64,000 nt of DNA, from the NCBI RefSeq assembly GCF_029989365.1, contig NZ_JAPRAQ010000008.1, forward strand, positions 248,001 to 312,000. The letters run 5' to 3'. Shown in pieces: positions 17,131-25,527 of the stretch. The DNA is from Bradyrhizobium sp. Arg816 (GTDB lineage Bacteria; Pseudomonadota; Alphaproteobacteria; Rhizobiales; Xanthobacteraceae). How positions within the stretch are numbered: position 1 is the first letter of the stretch; each line of letters starts with the position of its first letter. Below the pieces are notes generated by a model. It searched no databases. It was not told the origin of the DNA and saw only the letters and a list, made by a program, of their open reading frames with translations. A program made the translations under genes and the position numbers.

Positions 17131-17157
17131 CCCGGGCGCGATGAACTCGCGCCTGGG
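17131..17157. terminator. Bidirectional hairpin between convergent genes
   Basis: Eleven-base arms (17131-17141 and 17147-17157) pair with one mismatch around a five-base loop. The hairpin fills almost the whole 37-bp gap between the GYF_2 gene and tesB. There is no strong T-run on either side. Confidence 0.6.
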
Positions 17158-17159
17158 TT

Positions 17160-18023
17160 CTAGGCCTTCCGCTCGCGCACCGAGCCTTCCTGCGCGACGG
17201 AGGCCACCAGCGTGCCGTCGGGCTTGAAGATCGAGCCGCGGGTCAAGCCGCGGCCGCCTCGTGCGTTCGGCGAATCCTGCGCGTAGAGCAGCCATTCGTC
17301 GGCGCGGAACGGGCGATGAAACCACATCGCGTGGTCGAGGCTTGCCGGCATCATGCGCTTGTCGAACAGCGTGCGGCCGTAGCGCGCCATGATCGCGTCG
17401 AGCAGCGAAAAATCCGAGGCGTAGGCGAGCGCGCACATGTGCAGCGCCGGATCGTCGGGCAACTTCGCCGCGGTCCTGATCCAGACGTGAATACGGCCGT
17501 CGTCGATCTTCTCGCCGAAATAACGGCTGAGCTCGACCGGGCGCAGTTCGATCGGACGATCGGACTCGTAGTAGCGGCGGATGAATTCCGGCATCTCCTT
17601 GAACATCGGCTGCTTCGCCACCTCCTCCGCCGTGAGCTTCTCCGGCGGCGGCACGTCGGGCATCTTGTCCTGATGATCGAACGCGCTCTCCTCGTCGTTG
17701 TGGAACGACACCATGATCGAGAAGATCGCGTTGCCGTGCTGGATCGCGGTGACGCGGCGGGTCGAATAGCTCTTGCCGTCGCGCAGGCGCTCGACCTGGT
17801 AGATGATCGGGATCTGCGGATCGCCCGGCAGGATGAAATAGCAATGCAGCGAATGCGGCAGCCGGCCCTCGACCGTGCGGCAGGCCGCAACCATCGCCTG
17901 CCCGATCACCTGACCGCCGAACACCCGCTGCCAGCCCGTCTTCGGGCTGTTGCCGCGGAACAGGTTCACCTCGAGCTGCTCGAGGTCGAGGATCGAGATC
18001 AGGTCGATCAAGCTTTTGGACAT
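17160..18023 (-). CDS. tesB: Acyl-CoA thioesterase II
   Basis: 287 residues from the ATG at 18023 (MSKSLIDLISILDLEQLEVN); the longer in-frame start at 18086 is unlikely. It has a double hotdog fold that hydrolyses medium- and long-chain acyl-CoA. The triad positions known from E. coli TesB correspond to Asp in SLDHAMWFH, Ser/Thr at AQDSP and Gln in VAQEGSVR, all present. GQVIGQAMVAACRTV is the N-terminal hotdog signature. It is divergent from the UbiH-type gene, sharing a 148-bp upstream region. Confidence 0.94.
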   Translation of the reverse strand: MSKSLIDLISILDLEQLEVNLFRGNSPKTGWQRVFGGQVIGQAMVAACRTVEGRLPHSLHCYFILPGDPQIPIIYQVERLRDGKSYSTRRVTAIQHGNAIFSIMVSFHNDEESAFDHQDKMPDVPPPEKLTAEEVAKQPMFKEMPEFIRRYYESDRPIELRPVELSRYFGEKIDDGRIHVWIRTAAKLPDDPALHMCALAYASDFSLLDAIMARYGRTLFDKRMMPASLDHAMWFHRPFRADEWLLYAQDSPNARGGRGLTRGSIFKPDGTLVASVAQEGSVRERKA

Positions 18024-18171
18024 GGATTGAACTTTCTTGCCGTCGTTCCGGACCTTGCTCCCGCGAGGCGCCCCGGAATGACACATTGGGGCCGTTCCGC
18101 CCTTGTTTCACCGCACTGTTTCGCCCAGCTCAAGTCTGCTAGCAAGACCAAGAGTTAGCCGGGATTTTGGT

Positions 18172-19392
18172 ATGTCAGTACAGGGTAGCATTGTCATTGG
18201 TGGCGGCGCGTTTGCCGGCCTCGCGCTGGCCCTGGCGTTGCGCCAGGGGCTCGGGCCCGAGATTCCCGTCATCGTCGCCGACCCCGCGCTCGCGACCCGT
18301 CCGAGCCGCGACCCGCGCGCGACCGCGATCGTGGCCGCCTGCCGCCGCCTGTTCGAGGCAATCGGCGCCTGGGATGACGTCAGGGGCGAGGCGCAGCCGA
18401 TCCTCGACATGGTCGTCACCGATTCAAAGCTGGAAGACGCCACCCGTCCGGTTTTTCTGAACTTTGCCGGCGATGTCGCGCCGGGCGAGCCCTTTGCGCA
18501 TATGGTCGAGAACCGCCGCCTGATCGACGCGCTGGTGGTGCGGGCCGAGGCCGAGGGCATCGATCTGCGCGCCACGACGGTCGCGTCCTATGACGCGCGC
18601 CCGGAAGGCGTCGACGTGACGCTCGGCGACGGCAGCGTGATTGCGGCAAGCCTGCTGATCGCCGCCGATGGCGCGCGGTCGAAACTGCGCGAGCGCGCCG
18701 GCATCGTCACCCATGGCTGGGAGTACGATCAGTCCGGCATCGTCGTCACCGTCGGCCATGAGCGCGATCACGACGGCCGCGCCGAGGAACACTTCCTGCC
18801 CGCGGGTCCCTTCGCGATCCTGCCGCTGTCGGGAAAACGATCCTCGCTGGTGTGGACCGAGCGCCGCAGCGAGGCCGCGCGCATCATCGCCTTGAGCGAC
18901 GAGGAGTTCCACGGCGAGCTGGAGCGCCGGTTCGGCCTGCATCTCGGCGAGGTCAAGGCGCTCGACAAGCCGCGCGCGTTCCCGCTGTCCTATTTCGTGG
19001 CGCGTTCCTTCATCGCCGAGCGTCTCGCGCTGGTCGGTGATTCCGCGCATGTCATCCACCCGATCGCGGGCCAGGGCCTCAACATGGGGCTGAAGGATGT
19101 CGCAGCACTGGCCGAGGTCGTGGTCGATGCCGCGCGGCTCGGCATGGATCTCGGCGGGGTCGACGTGCTCGAACGTTACCAGCGCTGGCGCCGCTTCGAC
19201 ACCATGGCGATGGGCGTTGCCACGAACTCGCTGAACTTCCTGTTTTCCAACCAGTCGACGCTGCTGCGCACGGTGCGCGACATCGGCCTCGGCCTCGTCG
19301 ACCGCGCTCCGCCGCTGAAGAACCTCTTCATCCGCCAGGCCGCCGGCTTGACCGGTGAGATCCCGCGGTTGCTGAAGGGTGAGGCGCTGTAA
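18172..19392 (+). CDS. UbiH/UbiF/Coq6-family FAD-dependent hydroxylase
   Basis: 406 residues from the ATG at 18172. It is a class A flavin monooxygenase: IVIGGGAFAGLALALAL binds the ADP part of FAD, the LLIAADGARSKLRE segment carries the DG motif, and LALVGDSAHVIHPIAGQGLN carries the GD motif with the conserved HPIAGQGLN of ubiquinone hydroxylases. Members hydroxylate the ring of ubiquinone precursors; which position cannot be read from sequence alone. A family B repeat follows the stop. Confidence 0.92.
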   Translation: MSVQGSIVIGGGAFAGLALALALRQGLGPEIPVIVADPALATRPSRDPRATAIVAACRRLFEAIGAWDDVRGEAQPILDMVVTDSKLEDATRPVFLNFAGDVAPGEPFAHMVENRRLIDALVVRAEAEGIDLRATTVASYDARPEGVDVTLGDGSVIAASLLIAADGARSKLRERAGIVTHGWEYDQSGIVVTVGHERDHDGRAEEHFLPAGPFAILPLSGKRSSLVWTERRSEAARIIALSDEEFHGELERRFGLHLGEVKALDKPRAFPLSYFVARSFIAERLALVGDSAHVIHPIAGQGLNMGLKDVAALAEVVVDAARLGMDLGGVDVLERYQRWRRFDTMAMGVATNSLNFLFSNQSTLLRTVRDIGLGLVDRAPPLKNLFIRQAAGLTGEIPRLLKGEAL

Positions 19393-19415
19393 GCGAGGAT
19401 TTGCGCCGCAATGTC

Positions 19416-19500
19416 GTAGCCGGGATGGAGCGAAGCGTAATCCGGGACTGCTGCGTCGGCTTGGAGACTCCCGGATTGCGCTGCGCTCCATCCGGGCTAC
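19416..19500. repeat. Family B palindromic repeat, copy 2
   Basis: The arms start GTAGCCGGGATGGAGCG and end CGCTCCATCCGGGCTAC. It is located in the convergent gap between the UbiH-type gene and the Trm112 gene, seven bases from the latter's stop. Confidence 0.88.
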
Positions 19501-19507
19501 AAGATCC

Positions 19508-19705
19508 TCAATCGATCTTCCGCGCCTCTTCCGGCAGCATGATCGGGATGCCGTCGCGGATCGGGTAGGCGAGCTTGGCGCTGCGCGAGATCAGCTCCTG
19601 CTTTGCGGAATCGAACTCCAGCGGACCCTTGGTCAGCGGGCAGACCAGGATCTCCAGCAATTTGGGATCGACGCTGGTTTCGGGGCGTTCGGTGGGCGCG
19701 TTCAT
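19508..19705 (-). CDS. Trm112-family protein
   Basis: 65 residues starting at the ATG at 19705. PKLLEILVCPLTKGPLEFD is the zinc-ribbon-derived Trm112 signature, and AYPIRDGIPIMLPEEAR is the conserved C-terminal half. Only one of the zinc cysteines (Cys22) remains, as is common in bacterial members. Eukaryotic Trm112 activates several methyltransferases; the bacterial partner here is unknown. In many alphaproteobacteria this gene sits next to the LonN/thioredoxin pair, which here is 2.3 kb away. Confidence 0.9.
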   Translation of the reverse strand: MNAPTERPETSVDPKLLEILVCPLTKGPLEFDSAKQELISRSAKLAYPIRDGIPIMLPEEARKID

Positions 19706-19766
19706 TGGGGTCTCCGAAGATCGCTTGCCTCTAGCACAGAAAATCGCGGTCGCCCATTGCGACACC

Positions 19767-19820
19767 AGAGCGTTTTCGAGCGAAGTGGGTACCGGTTCGC
19801 ATAAAGAAAACGCGTCAAAA
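19767..19820. repeat. Family E short interspersed repeat, copy 1
   Basis: An element with the core AGCGTTTTCGAGCGAAGTGG followed by TACCGGTTCGC and AAAACGCGTCAAAA; GCGTTTTC at the left and GAAAACGC at the right are complementary. It lies between the TetR stop and the Trm112 start. A second copy is at 20799-20858. Confidence 0.8.
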
Positions 19821-19827
19821 TAAGAAC

Positions 19828-20358
19828 TTAGGCAGAGACGATCCGCATGATCTCGTCGAGCAGGCCCTGGAGCCGCGCCGCCGGCACCGGCGTGCCCGAC
19901 AAGGCAAAGCCCAGGAATGTCCAGTACAGGATCTGCGCGCGCGCCTGTGCCTTCGCCGGCTCGAGCCCCCGCATCGCAAGCAGCGTCTCGATATAGTCGA
20001 TCCTGCGGCGGTCGATCGCGCGGACCGCGCCTTGCGCGGCCGCATCGAACGCCGCCCAGCTGCGCACGGCGCGCTCCAGGTCGAGCCGGGCGCCAAAGGA
20101 TCTCCGCAGCAGCGCCTTCAGCGGCTCGTCGCCGGCAGCCTCGACGTCGGCGATGATCTGTTCGGCCGCGATCTCGCGCCAGCGCTTCAGGACTTCGGCG
20201 TGGAACGCGCCGAGATCGGCAAAATGCCAATAGAAGCTGCCGCGCGAGACGCCCATGGCTTTCGCCAGCGGATCGGCCTTCAGGGCCGTGAAGCCGTTTT
20301 TGGCGAGCGCCTTCAGGCCTTCCTTGATCCAGTCGTCGGCGGAGAGCTGCTCGGCCAT
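19828..20358 (-). CDS. TetR/AcrR-family repressor
   Basis: 176 residues from the ATG at 20358. The N-terminal helix-turn-helix is FTALKADPLAKAMGVSRGSFYWHF; the C-terminal ligand-binding domain (about 70-176) is Ala/Leu-rich and has no recognisable ligand signature. It is divergent from a small membrane-protein gene, and the gap contains two palindromes flanking a promoter, so it almost certainly represses that gene and possibly itself. The inducer is unknown. Confidence 0.93.
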   Translation of the reverse strand: MAEQLSADDWIKEGLKALAKNGFTALKADPLAKAMGVSRGSFYWHFADLGAFHAEVLKRWREIAAEQIIADVEAAGDEPLKALLRRSFGARLDLERAVRSWAAFDAAAQGAVRAIDRRRIDYIETLLAMRGLEPAKAQARAQILYWTFLGFALSGTPVPAARLQGLLDEIMRIVSA

Positions 20359-20380
20359 GTCAGTTCCCGAAAGTTCGACC

Positions 20381-20394
20381 ATACACTAGTGTAT
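20381..20394. promoter_or_regulatory. TetR operator candidate O1
   Basis: ATACACTAGTGTAT is a perfect 14-bp palindrome. It lies 23 bases from the tetR start and touches the first base of a TTGACA -35 box reading towards the membrane-protein gene. A bound repressor would cover the -35 region. Confidence 0.75.
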
Positions 20395-20422
20395 TGACAG
20401 GCGGAGGGCCAGCGCCTATCTC
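20394..20422 (+). promoter_or_regulatory. Sigma-70-type promoter for the TetR-regulated membrane protein
   Basis: TTGACA at 20394-20399 is a perfect -35 box; 17 bases later TATCTC at 20417-20422 is an acceptable -10 box. The start point would fall at about 20429, inside operator O2. Confidence 0.65.
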
Positions 20423-20423
20423 A

Positions 20424-20441
20424 CCATACACACATGTATGG
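20424..20441. promoter_or_regulatory. TetR operator candidate O2
   Basis: CCATACA-CACA-TGTATGG is a perfect inverted repeat with a four-base spacer. It shares the ATACA half-site with O1 and covers the predicted transcription start, ending nine bases before the ATG at 20450. Confidence 0.75.
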
Positions 20442-20449
20442 AGGCCTCG

Positions 20450-20800
20450 ATGCGTGATCTCTTGCTCCAGTGCTCCGGCGTCCTGACCATTGTCGTGGCC
20501 CTCATTCACGGCCTCCTCGGCGAGACCAAGGTCTTTCCGCGCGCGACCATCGAGCCGGAACGGCTGCGCACCCTGATCCGCCTGGTCTGGCAGGCCTCGA
20601 CAGTCGCCTGGATCGGCGGCGGCGTGCTTCTGATCGCGGCACCGTGGATGGGCTCGGAGACGGCGCGTCACTGGATCGTCGCGACCCTGGCCTGTGTGTT
20701 CGGCCTCTCCGCTTGCGCCAACGCCTGGGCCACGCGCGGACGCCATTTCGGCTGGATGATGCTGAGCGCGGTCGTCGTGCTGGCGGTCGCCGGCTATTAG
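20450..20800 (+). CDS. Small integral membrane protein under TetR control
   Basis: 116 residues with four hydrophobic segments (about 3-20, 46-62, 74-90, 98-114), no soluble domain, and few charges apart from the first loop. The ATG at 20450 has GGAGG seven bases upstream; a second ATG at 20438 lies inside operator O2 and has no ribosome-binding site. I do not recognise the family. Genes of this kind next to TetR regulators are often drug or solvent tolerance factors, but nothing here shows that. Its stop codon overlaps the first bases of a family E repeat. Confidence 0.8.
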   Translation: MRDLLLQCSGVLTIVVALIHGLLGETKVFPRATIEPERLRTLIRLVWQASTVAWIGGGVLLIAAPWMGSETARHWIVATLACVFGLSACANAWATRGRHFGWMMLSAVVVLAVAGY

Positions 20801-20901
20801 AGCGTTTTCGAGCGAAGTGGATACCGGTTCGCGTCGAGAAAACGCGTCAAAACGAAAACCTAGAGCCCCGTTCCGATTTCATCGGAACGGGAACGGCTCT
20901 A
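20799..20901. repeat. Family E repeat copy 2 plus hairpin
   Basis: Bases 20799-20858 repeat the core of 19767-19820. They are followed at 20861-20901 by a near-perfect hairpin whose arms contain TAGAGCC/GGCTCTA and CCGTTCCGAT/ATCGGAACGG, which may terminate transcription of the membrane-protein gene. Confidence 0.75.
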
Positions 20902-21120
20902 GGTGCGGCGCATCGGAATTGCTCGCCATCGAACCTGTGAGGCGTAAGGCCGCAGCGACCGTCCAAATGCACGCTGCACGCGGAGAGCACTGATGTTTTT
21001 CGGACCGTTAGAATAACTCTAAAGCTGTCAGGCCCCGAACCGGATTGACTTCATCATCGCCTTTGCTTCCCTCGCTCCCGCTTCGCGCCACGCGCGCACA
21101 CGACAGAGGAGGAGACGTTC
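20902..21120. other. Non-coding stretch upstream of the PepSY gene
   Basis: With the preceding repeat this makes a gap of about 320 bases. AGAGGAGGAG about seven bases before the GTG at 21121 is a very strong ribosome-binding site. I see no gene and no clear operator in the remainder. Confidence 0.5.
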
Positions 21121-21399
21121 GTGAAGGTCATTCGTGTTGTTGCAATTGCACTGACGGTCGGCATGGGTATGAGCTCGGCGGCCATGGCCGACGGGTTCAA
21201 GGATTGCACCAAGCTCGACAAGGCGTCGTGGAAGCCGGCCGCCGAAGCCGAAGCCAAGGCCAAGGCGCTGGGTTACGAAGTGCGGCGCTCCAAGATCGAA
21301 GGCTCGTGCTATGAGGTCTACGGCGTCAAGGAAGGCAAGCTCTACGAGCTGTTCTACAGCCCGGAAGACCTTAGCCTGAAGAAGACGGTTGCCAAGTAA
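21121..21399 (+). CDS. Small periplasmic PepSY-domain protein
   Basis: 92 residues from a GTG start. A signal peptide (about 1-23, ending AAMADG) is followed by a single PepSY-like module: DKASWKPAAEAEAKAKALGYEVRRSKIEGSCYEVYG, with the helix-strand-strand pattern and two cysteines (CTKL and SCYE) that could form a disulfide. It lies 44 bases upstream of a cytochrome b561 gene; single-PepSY proteins often accompany such cytochromes in periplasmic electron transfer. Confidence 0.85.
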   Translation: MKVIRVVAIALTVGMGMSSAAMADGFKDCTKLDKASWKPAAEAEAKAKALGYEVRRSKIEGSCYEVYGVKEGKLYELFYSPEDLSLKKTVAK

Positions 21400-21443
21400 G
21401 GATTCAAGCAAGGGCTTGAACAAGGCTTGAGGATAGTCACGGC

Positions 21444-22037
21444 TTGATCGACGAAGCGGTGCCAGAAACGCGCGGGGTGTCTGACGGGACCCCCGCGGAT
21501 CGAACGGCTTCGCGGACGGTCGCAGTCTGGGACCTCCCGCTACGCCTCTGGCACTGGGCCCTCGCGGTCAGCATCTTGGCCGCGTGGTTCACGCCCACCG
21601 TCTACGATACCCTTCACCGCATCGTCGGCTATACGGTGCTCGGGCTTCTCGCCTTCCGCCTGGTCTGGGGTTTTCGGGGAAGCCGCTATTCGCGCTTCCG
21701 CATGGTCGGCGTCCGGCTTCGGGCCGCGCCACACTATCTCTGGAATCTACGCCGCGGCATGACCGGCCGCTATATCGGCCTCAATCCAGCCGGCACCTTG
21801 ATGCTGGTGGCGCTGCTGCTGGCGATCGCCGTCTCGGCCATCACGGGGGCCATGTCGGTGACCGTCACCTTCTTCGGCCTGTGGTGGGTCGAGGACACCC
21901 ACGCGATAGCATCCGACGCCGTCATCGTGCTGGCCGTGGTACACGTGCTGGGCGTCGTGCTGATGGGGCTTCTCCAGCGCGAGAACCTGATCCGCGCGAT
22001 GTTCACCGGACGCAAGCGCATCCGGCATCACAACTGA
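21444..22037 (+). CDS. Cytochrome b561-family membrane protein
   Basis: 197 residues from a TTG start at 21444 (GAGGA lies about ten bases upstream; no earlier ATG fits). It has four transmembrane helices with haem-ligating histidines in LRLWHWALAV, YDTLHRIVGY and VVHVLGV, and another in DTHAI. It belongs to the bacterial cytochrome b561/b6-N family and is a likely quinol-linked electron carrier. It probably works with the upstream PepSY protein. It ends two bases from the convergent LonN gene. Confidence 0.88.
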   Translation: MIDEAVPETRGVSDGTPADRTASRTVAVWDLPLRLWHWALAVSILAAWFTPTVYDTLHRIVGYTVLGLLAFRLVWGFRGSRYSRFRMVGVRLRAAPHYLWNLRRGMTGRYIGLNPAGTLMLVALLLAIAVSAITGAMSVTVTFFGLWWVEDTHAIASDAVIVLAVVHVLGVVLMGLLQRENLIRAMFTGRKRIRHHN

Positions 22038-22039
22038 GA

Positions 22040-22717
22040 TCACTGCAACGGCGGATCGCCGCTGGTGCGCTTCTTGGCGAGATCCATCTCGGTCACCGCG
22101 ATCAGGATTTCGGCGCGCGTCTTCAAATCCGGCGCCTCCAGCATGGCCTGCTTTTCGGCGGGGCCATAGGGCGACATCATCGCCAGCGCGTTGACGAGCG
22201 CCTCGTTGGGCGCGCTCTCGACGCCTTCCCAGTCGACCTTGAGATTGTTGGCCTTCAAGAAGTCCGCCAGCACGGTCAGAAGCGCCTCGCGATCGACCTC
22301 GTCCTCGCCCATGCGCGCGGTGAAGTCGTCGACGAAGGTGAAGAAGTCCACCTTGCACTGGCGGTAGGCGGTCAGCACTTCGAGCTCCTTGACCACCTTG
22401 AAGCGCGAGACGCCGGTGAGCTCGAGGATGTAGCGGCCGTCGCCGGATTCGGCGAGCTGGGTGATGCGGCCGACGCAGCCGACGCGGAACAGCGCCGGCC
22501 TGTCGGAATTCTTCGGCGAGTGTGCGACGTCGGGCTGGATCATGCCGATCAGGCGATGGCCGTCGCGCAAGGAATCGTCGACCATCGAAAGGTAGCGCGG
22601 CTCGAAGATGTTGAGCGGCATCTGGCCGCGCGGCAGCAAAAGCGCACCCGGCAGCGGAAATACCGGAATGATCTCCGGCAGGTCGGCGGGGCCGCGATAT
22701 TCGATGTTGATCGGCAT
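22040..22717 (-). CDS. LON substrate-binding (N-terminal) domain protein
   Basis: 225 residues forming only the N-terminal substrate-binding domain of Lon, with no AAA or protease part: IIPVFPLPGALLLPRGQMPLNIFEPRY is the diagnostic start, followed by GRITQLAESGDGRYILELTG. Such LonN proteins are thought to act as adaptors or peptide binders; no direct function is established. It is transcribed with the thioredoxin/TPR protein 98 bases upstream; a family F repeat lies between them. Confidence 0.92.
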   Translation of the reverse strand: MPINIEYRGPADLPEIIPVFPLPGALLLPRGQMPLNIFEPRYLSMVDDSLRDGHRLIGMIQPDVAHSPKNSDRPALFRVGCVGRITQLAESGDGRYILELTGVSRFKVVKELEVLTAYRQCKVDFFTFVDDFTARMGEDEVDREALLTVLADFLKANNLKVDWEGVESAPNEALVNALAMMSPYGPAEKQAMLEAPDLKTRAEILIAVTEMDLAKKRTSGDPPLQ

Positions 22718-22738
22718 CTGGTCCCCCCTGATCTCGTT

Positions 22739-22804
22739 AGAGCATGATCCGGAGGACCGCGTCAGCGCAAAGTGTGAAGCGGTTTTCCGACAAGATCATG
22801 CTCC
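22739..22804. repeat. Family F interspersed palindrome
   Basis: GAGCATGATC (22740-22749) and GATCATGCTC (22794-22803) are exact inverted arms around AAGTGTGAAGCGGTTTTCCG, a core common in Rhizobiales genomes. It lies between the thioredoxin/TPR gene and LonN. Confidence 0.85.
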
Positions 22805-22815
22805 AACAATAACCC

Positions 22816-23739
22816 TTACGAAAACAGGATCGTCGACAAGCGCTTTCGTCCCTCGACGGTAGCATCATCCGTGCCACCCCAGGCCTCGAAGAATTGCACG
22901 AGCTGCTTGCGGGCGCCGTCGTCGTTCCACTTGCGGTCGCGCTTGATGATCGCCAGCAACTGCTCGGTCGCCGCCGCCCGGTTGCCCTGCGCATTCAGCG
23001 CGGTCGCAAGGTCGAAGCGAGCCTGATGATCGAGCGGGTTTGCGGCGACTTTCTGTTCCAGCTCGGCCACCGGCCCCAGCTGCTCCGCCTGCTCGGCGAG
23101 ATCGATCGCGGTCTGCACGGCCTTCACGGCGGGGTCGTTGCGCTTGGATTCCGGCACCATGGCCAGCGTCTGCTTGGCCTGCTCCATCGCGCCGGAGACG
23201 GCGTAGCATTTCGCGAGTCCGGCAAGGGCCGCGATGTTGGTCGAATCGTGCTGCAGCACTTCGGCATAGATCTGCGCCGCGGCGGCGGCGTCTCCCTCGG
23301 CGAGCACCGCTTCGGCCTCTTGCAGGATCTCGGCGATATTGGGCTCGCCCGGCGCCGTCACGCCCTTGGTCACCTTTTCGATGAAGGCGTTGACCTGGCT
23401 CTCCGGCACGGCGCCCATGAAGCCGTCGGCCGGCTGGCCGTTGACGAAGGCGATCACGGCCGGGATCGACTGGATGCCCATCTGGCCCGGGATCGCCGGA
23501 TGCTGGTCGATGTTCATCTTGACCAGCTTGACCTTGCCCTTGGCTGCCTTGACCGCCTTTTCCAGCACGGGCGTGAGCTGCTTGCAGGGGCCGCACCACT
23601 CCGCCCAGAAGTCGATCAGCACCGGCTGGCGCTTCGATTCCTCGATGACGTCCTTCACGAAGGTCTGGGTGGTGGTGTCCTTGATCAGATCGGCCGCAGC
23701 CGGGCCCGCCGCTCCGTTACCTTGGTCGATGATCGTCAC
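22816..23739 (-). CDS. Thioredoxin-TPR co-chaperone (YbbN/CnoX-like)
   Basis: 307 residues. A thioredoxin domain (about 25-125) keeps both redox cysteines, C49 and C52, in FWAEWCGPCKQL. It is followed by Ala-rich TPR-like helices (about 140-300). This is the CnoX/YbbN architecture: a holdase that protects proteins from over-oxidation and hands them to chaperones. The E. coli protein has lost the CxxC, whereas this one should be redox-active. It forms an operon with LonN. Confidence 0.92.
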   Translation of the reverse strand: MTIIDQGNGAAGPAAADLIKDTTTQTFVKDVIEESKRQPVLIDFWAEWCGPCKQLTPVLEKAVKAAKGKVKLVKMNIDQHPAIPGQMGIQSIPAVIAFVNGQPADGFMGAVPESQVNAFIEKVTKGVTAPGEPNIAEILQEAEAVLAEGDAAAAAQIYAEVLQHDSTNIAALAGLAKCYAVSGAMEQAKQTLAMVPESKRNDPAVKAVQTAIDLAEQAEQLGPVAELEQKVAANPLDHQARFDLATALNAQGNRAAATEQLLAIIKRDRKWNDDGARKQLVQFFEAWGGTDDATVEGRKRLSTILFS

Positions 23740-24014
23740 GGGATCCCCTCGTCTGATGTCTGGAATGGCGGGTCTTTAGCACGTCGCCAATTCATATGCT
23801 TCGCTGTCGGCCCTAAAATTGGGCCGGGGCGGCCGAATTTCAATCCATGACGGCCGATTCGGCGGTTCGAAGGCGATTTTGGCCGATTTGGTCGGGTTCG
23901 GGGTCCATATGGGGCCTTCGAAACCGAATCTATGCTGCCGGTAGCTGTTGCATTCGCCGCCCGCTTTTGGCATACGACAGCCGTTGCCGGCGCGTCGTGC
24001 GGCCGACACAGGAT

Positions 24015-24089
<75 letters not shown>

Positions 24090-24165
24090 ATTTTTCCCAA
24101 AGCATCCAGCCAAACCGGGTCAGGCCGTGGTTTTCCACGCCGCTGGCGGCTGTATTGGGTCCCAA

Positions 24166-25152
24166 ATGACAATTCTGGTCACAGGCAGCGCGGGCCATCT
24201 CGGGGAGGCCGTTCTCCGTATGCTCCGGGGGCGCGGTTCTCCCGTACGCGGGCTTGATCTGAAGCCATCGCCCCTCACCGATGCCGTCGGCTCGATCGTC
24301 GACCCGGACTTCGCGCGGCGGCAGATGGAGGGCGTCACCGCCGTCATCCACACCGCGACGCTGCACAAGCCGCATGTGGCAACCCACGGCAAGCAAGATT
24401 TCGTCGACACCAACGTCACCGGCACGCTCAATCTGCTCGAGGCAGCCGTAGCCGCTGGCGTGCGCAGCTTCGTCTTCACCAGCACCACCAGCGCATTCGG
24501 CTCCCAGCTTCGACCCGAGGCCGGACAGGCCGCGGTGTGGGTCACCGAGGATCTGGCGCCGGTGCCGAAGAACATCTACGGCACGACCAAGCTGATGGCT
24601 GAGACTCTGTGCGAGCTGTTCTTTCGTGAGCGCGGGTTACCGGTCGTCGTCTTGCGGACCTCGCGCTTCTTTCCGGAGGACGATGACGATCCCGCGATGC
24701 GCTCGGCTTACCCGCTGGACAACGCACAGGCCAACGAGCTGCTCTATAGACGGCTGGATATAGCGGACGCGGTGAGCGCCCATCTGCTCGCCGTCGAGCG
24801 TGCGCCGAAGATCGGCTTTGCCCGTTACATCATCTCCGCCACCAGCCCGTTCGAGCCCCGTCATCTCGCGGCGCTCGCGCGCGACGCGGCCGGTGTCGTG
24901 CGCGAGCTCTACACGGACTGCGCGCAGCTCTATGCGGCGCGCGGATGGCGGCTATTCCCCGAGATCGACCGCGTCTATGTCAACGACCGCGCGCGGCGCG
25001 AGCTAGGCTGGCGGCCCGAATTCGACTTCGCGCATGTCCTGAACAGCCTGCGCGCGGGCACGGATTTTCGCAGCACGCTGGCCCGCGAGATCGGGTCGAA
25101 AGGCTATCACGACACGGTATTCGACGACGGACCCTATCCCGTCGCCTCGTAA
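24166..25152 (+). CDS. NAD-dependent epimerase/dehydratase family protein
   Basis: 328 residues from the ATG at 24166 (MTILVTGSAGHLGEAVLRML). It is an extended short-chain dehydrogenase: the glycine-rich GSAGHLG binds NAD(P), followed by TATLHKPH, the catalytic FTSTTSAFG serine/threonine strand and YGTTKLMAE, which holds the YxxxK active-site pair. It is a sugar-nucleotide epimerase-like protein of unknown substrate, just downstream of tRNA-Gly. Confidence 0.88.
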   Translation: MTILVTGSAGHLGEAVLRMLRGRGSPVRGLDLKPSPLTDAVGSIVDPDFARRQMEGVTAVIHTATLHKPHVATHGKQDFVDTNVTGTLNLLEAAVAAGVRSFVFTSTTSAFGSQLRPEAGQAAVWVTEDLAPVPKNIYGTTKLMAETLCELFFRERGLPVVVLRTSRFFPEDDDDPAMRSAYPLDNAQANELLYRRLDIADAVSAHLLAVERAPKIGFARYIISATSPFEPRHLAALARDAAGVVRELYTDCAQLYAARGWRLFPEIDRVYVNDRARRELGWRPEFDFAHVLNSLRAGTDFRSTLAREIGSKGYHDTVFDDGPYPVAS

Positions 25153-25527
25153 TCGCCGTCTTTGCCGTTTTGCTCGACGCAACAAGTGTCTGCCCGGCGT
25201 CGCCGGGAGCAGACCGGGGTGAGCCGTTCTACTGTTCATGGGGTTGTTTTCGCAATTTTGTACGCCCCTCCTGCTGCCTGCAAATCAGCCACGCGCCATT
25301 TTGATTCCGCGTTGCAGCGAGACCGTTATCGTCGCCGTGCAAATCTTCGTGGCATTCAGTCTCAATTTCCATTGAGTCTGACTGCAGTGCTCCCGACGCG
25401 CTTCTCACCGTCCGCAGATGTGCTAACCTTTTTGCATCTGTCGTCCTGACAGAGTCCGAACTTCGCCTCTCGACTAGCAAAACAAAATAACGTGCAGCCC
25501 TGACGGCTGCCTTAGGGGAGTGACGCG
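25153..25527. other. Intergenic region with an inverted repeat and a hairpin before the PQQ dehydrogenase
   Basis: 375 bases without a supported gene. CAGTCTCAAT-TTCC-ATTGAGTCTG at 25357-25380 is a near-perfect inverted repeat (one mismatched pair) about 150 bases before the next start. GCAGCC-CTGAC-GGCTGC at 25494-25510 forms a small hairpin immediately before the AGGGGAG ribosome-binding site of the PQQ dehydrogenase gene. Confidence 0.55.

Noticed and set aside
25162..25449. A 95-codon frame upstream of the PQQ dehydrogenase
   Set aside because: It has mixed composition, no ribosome-binding site and no recognisable features; the region looks regulatory.
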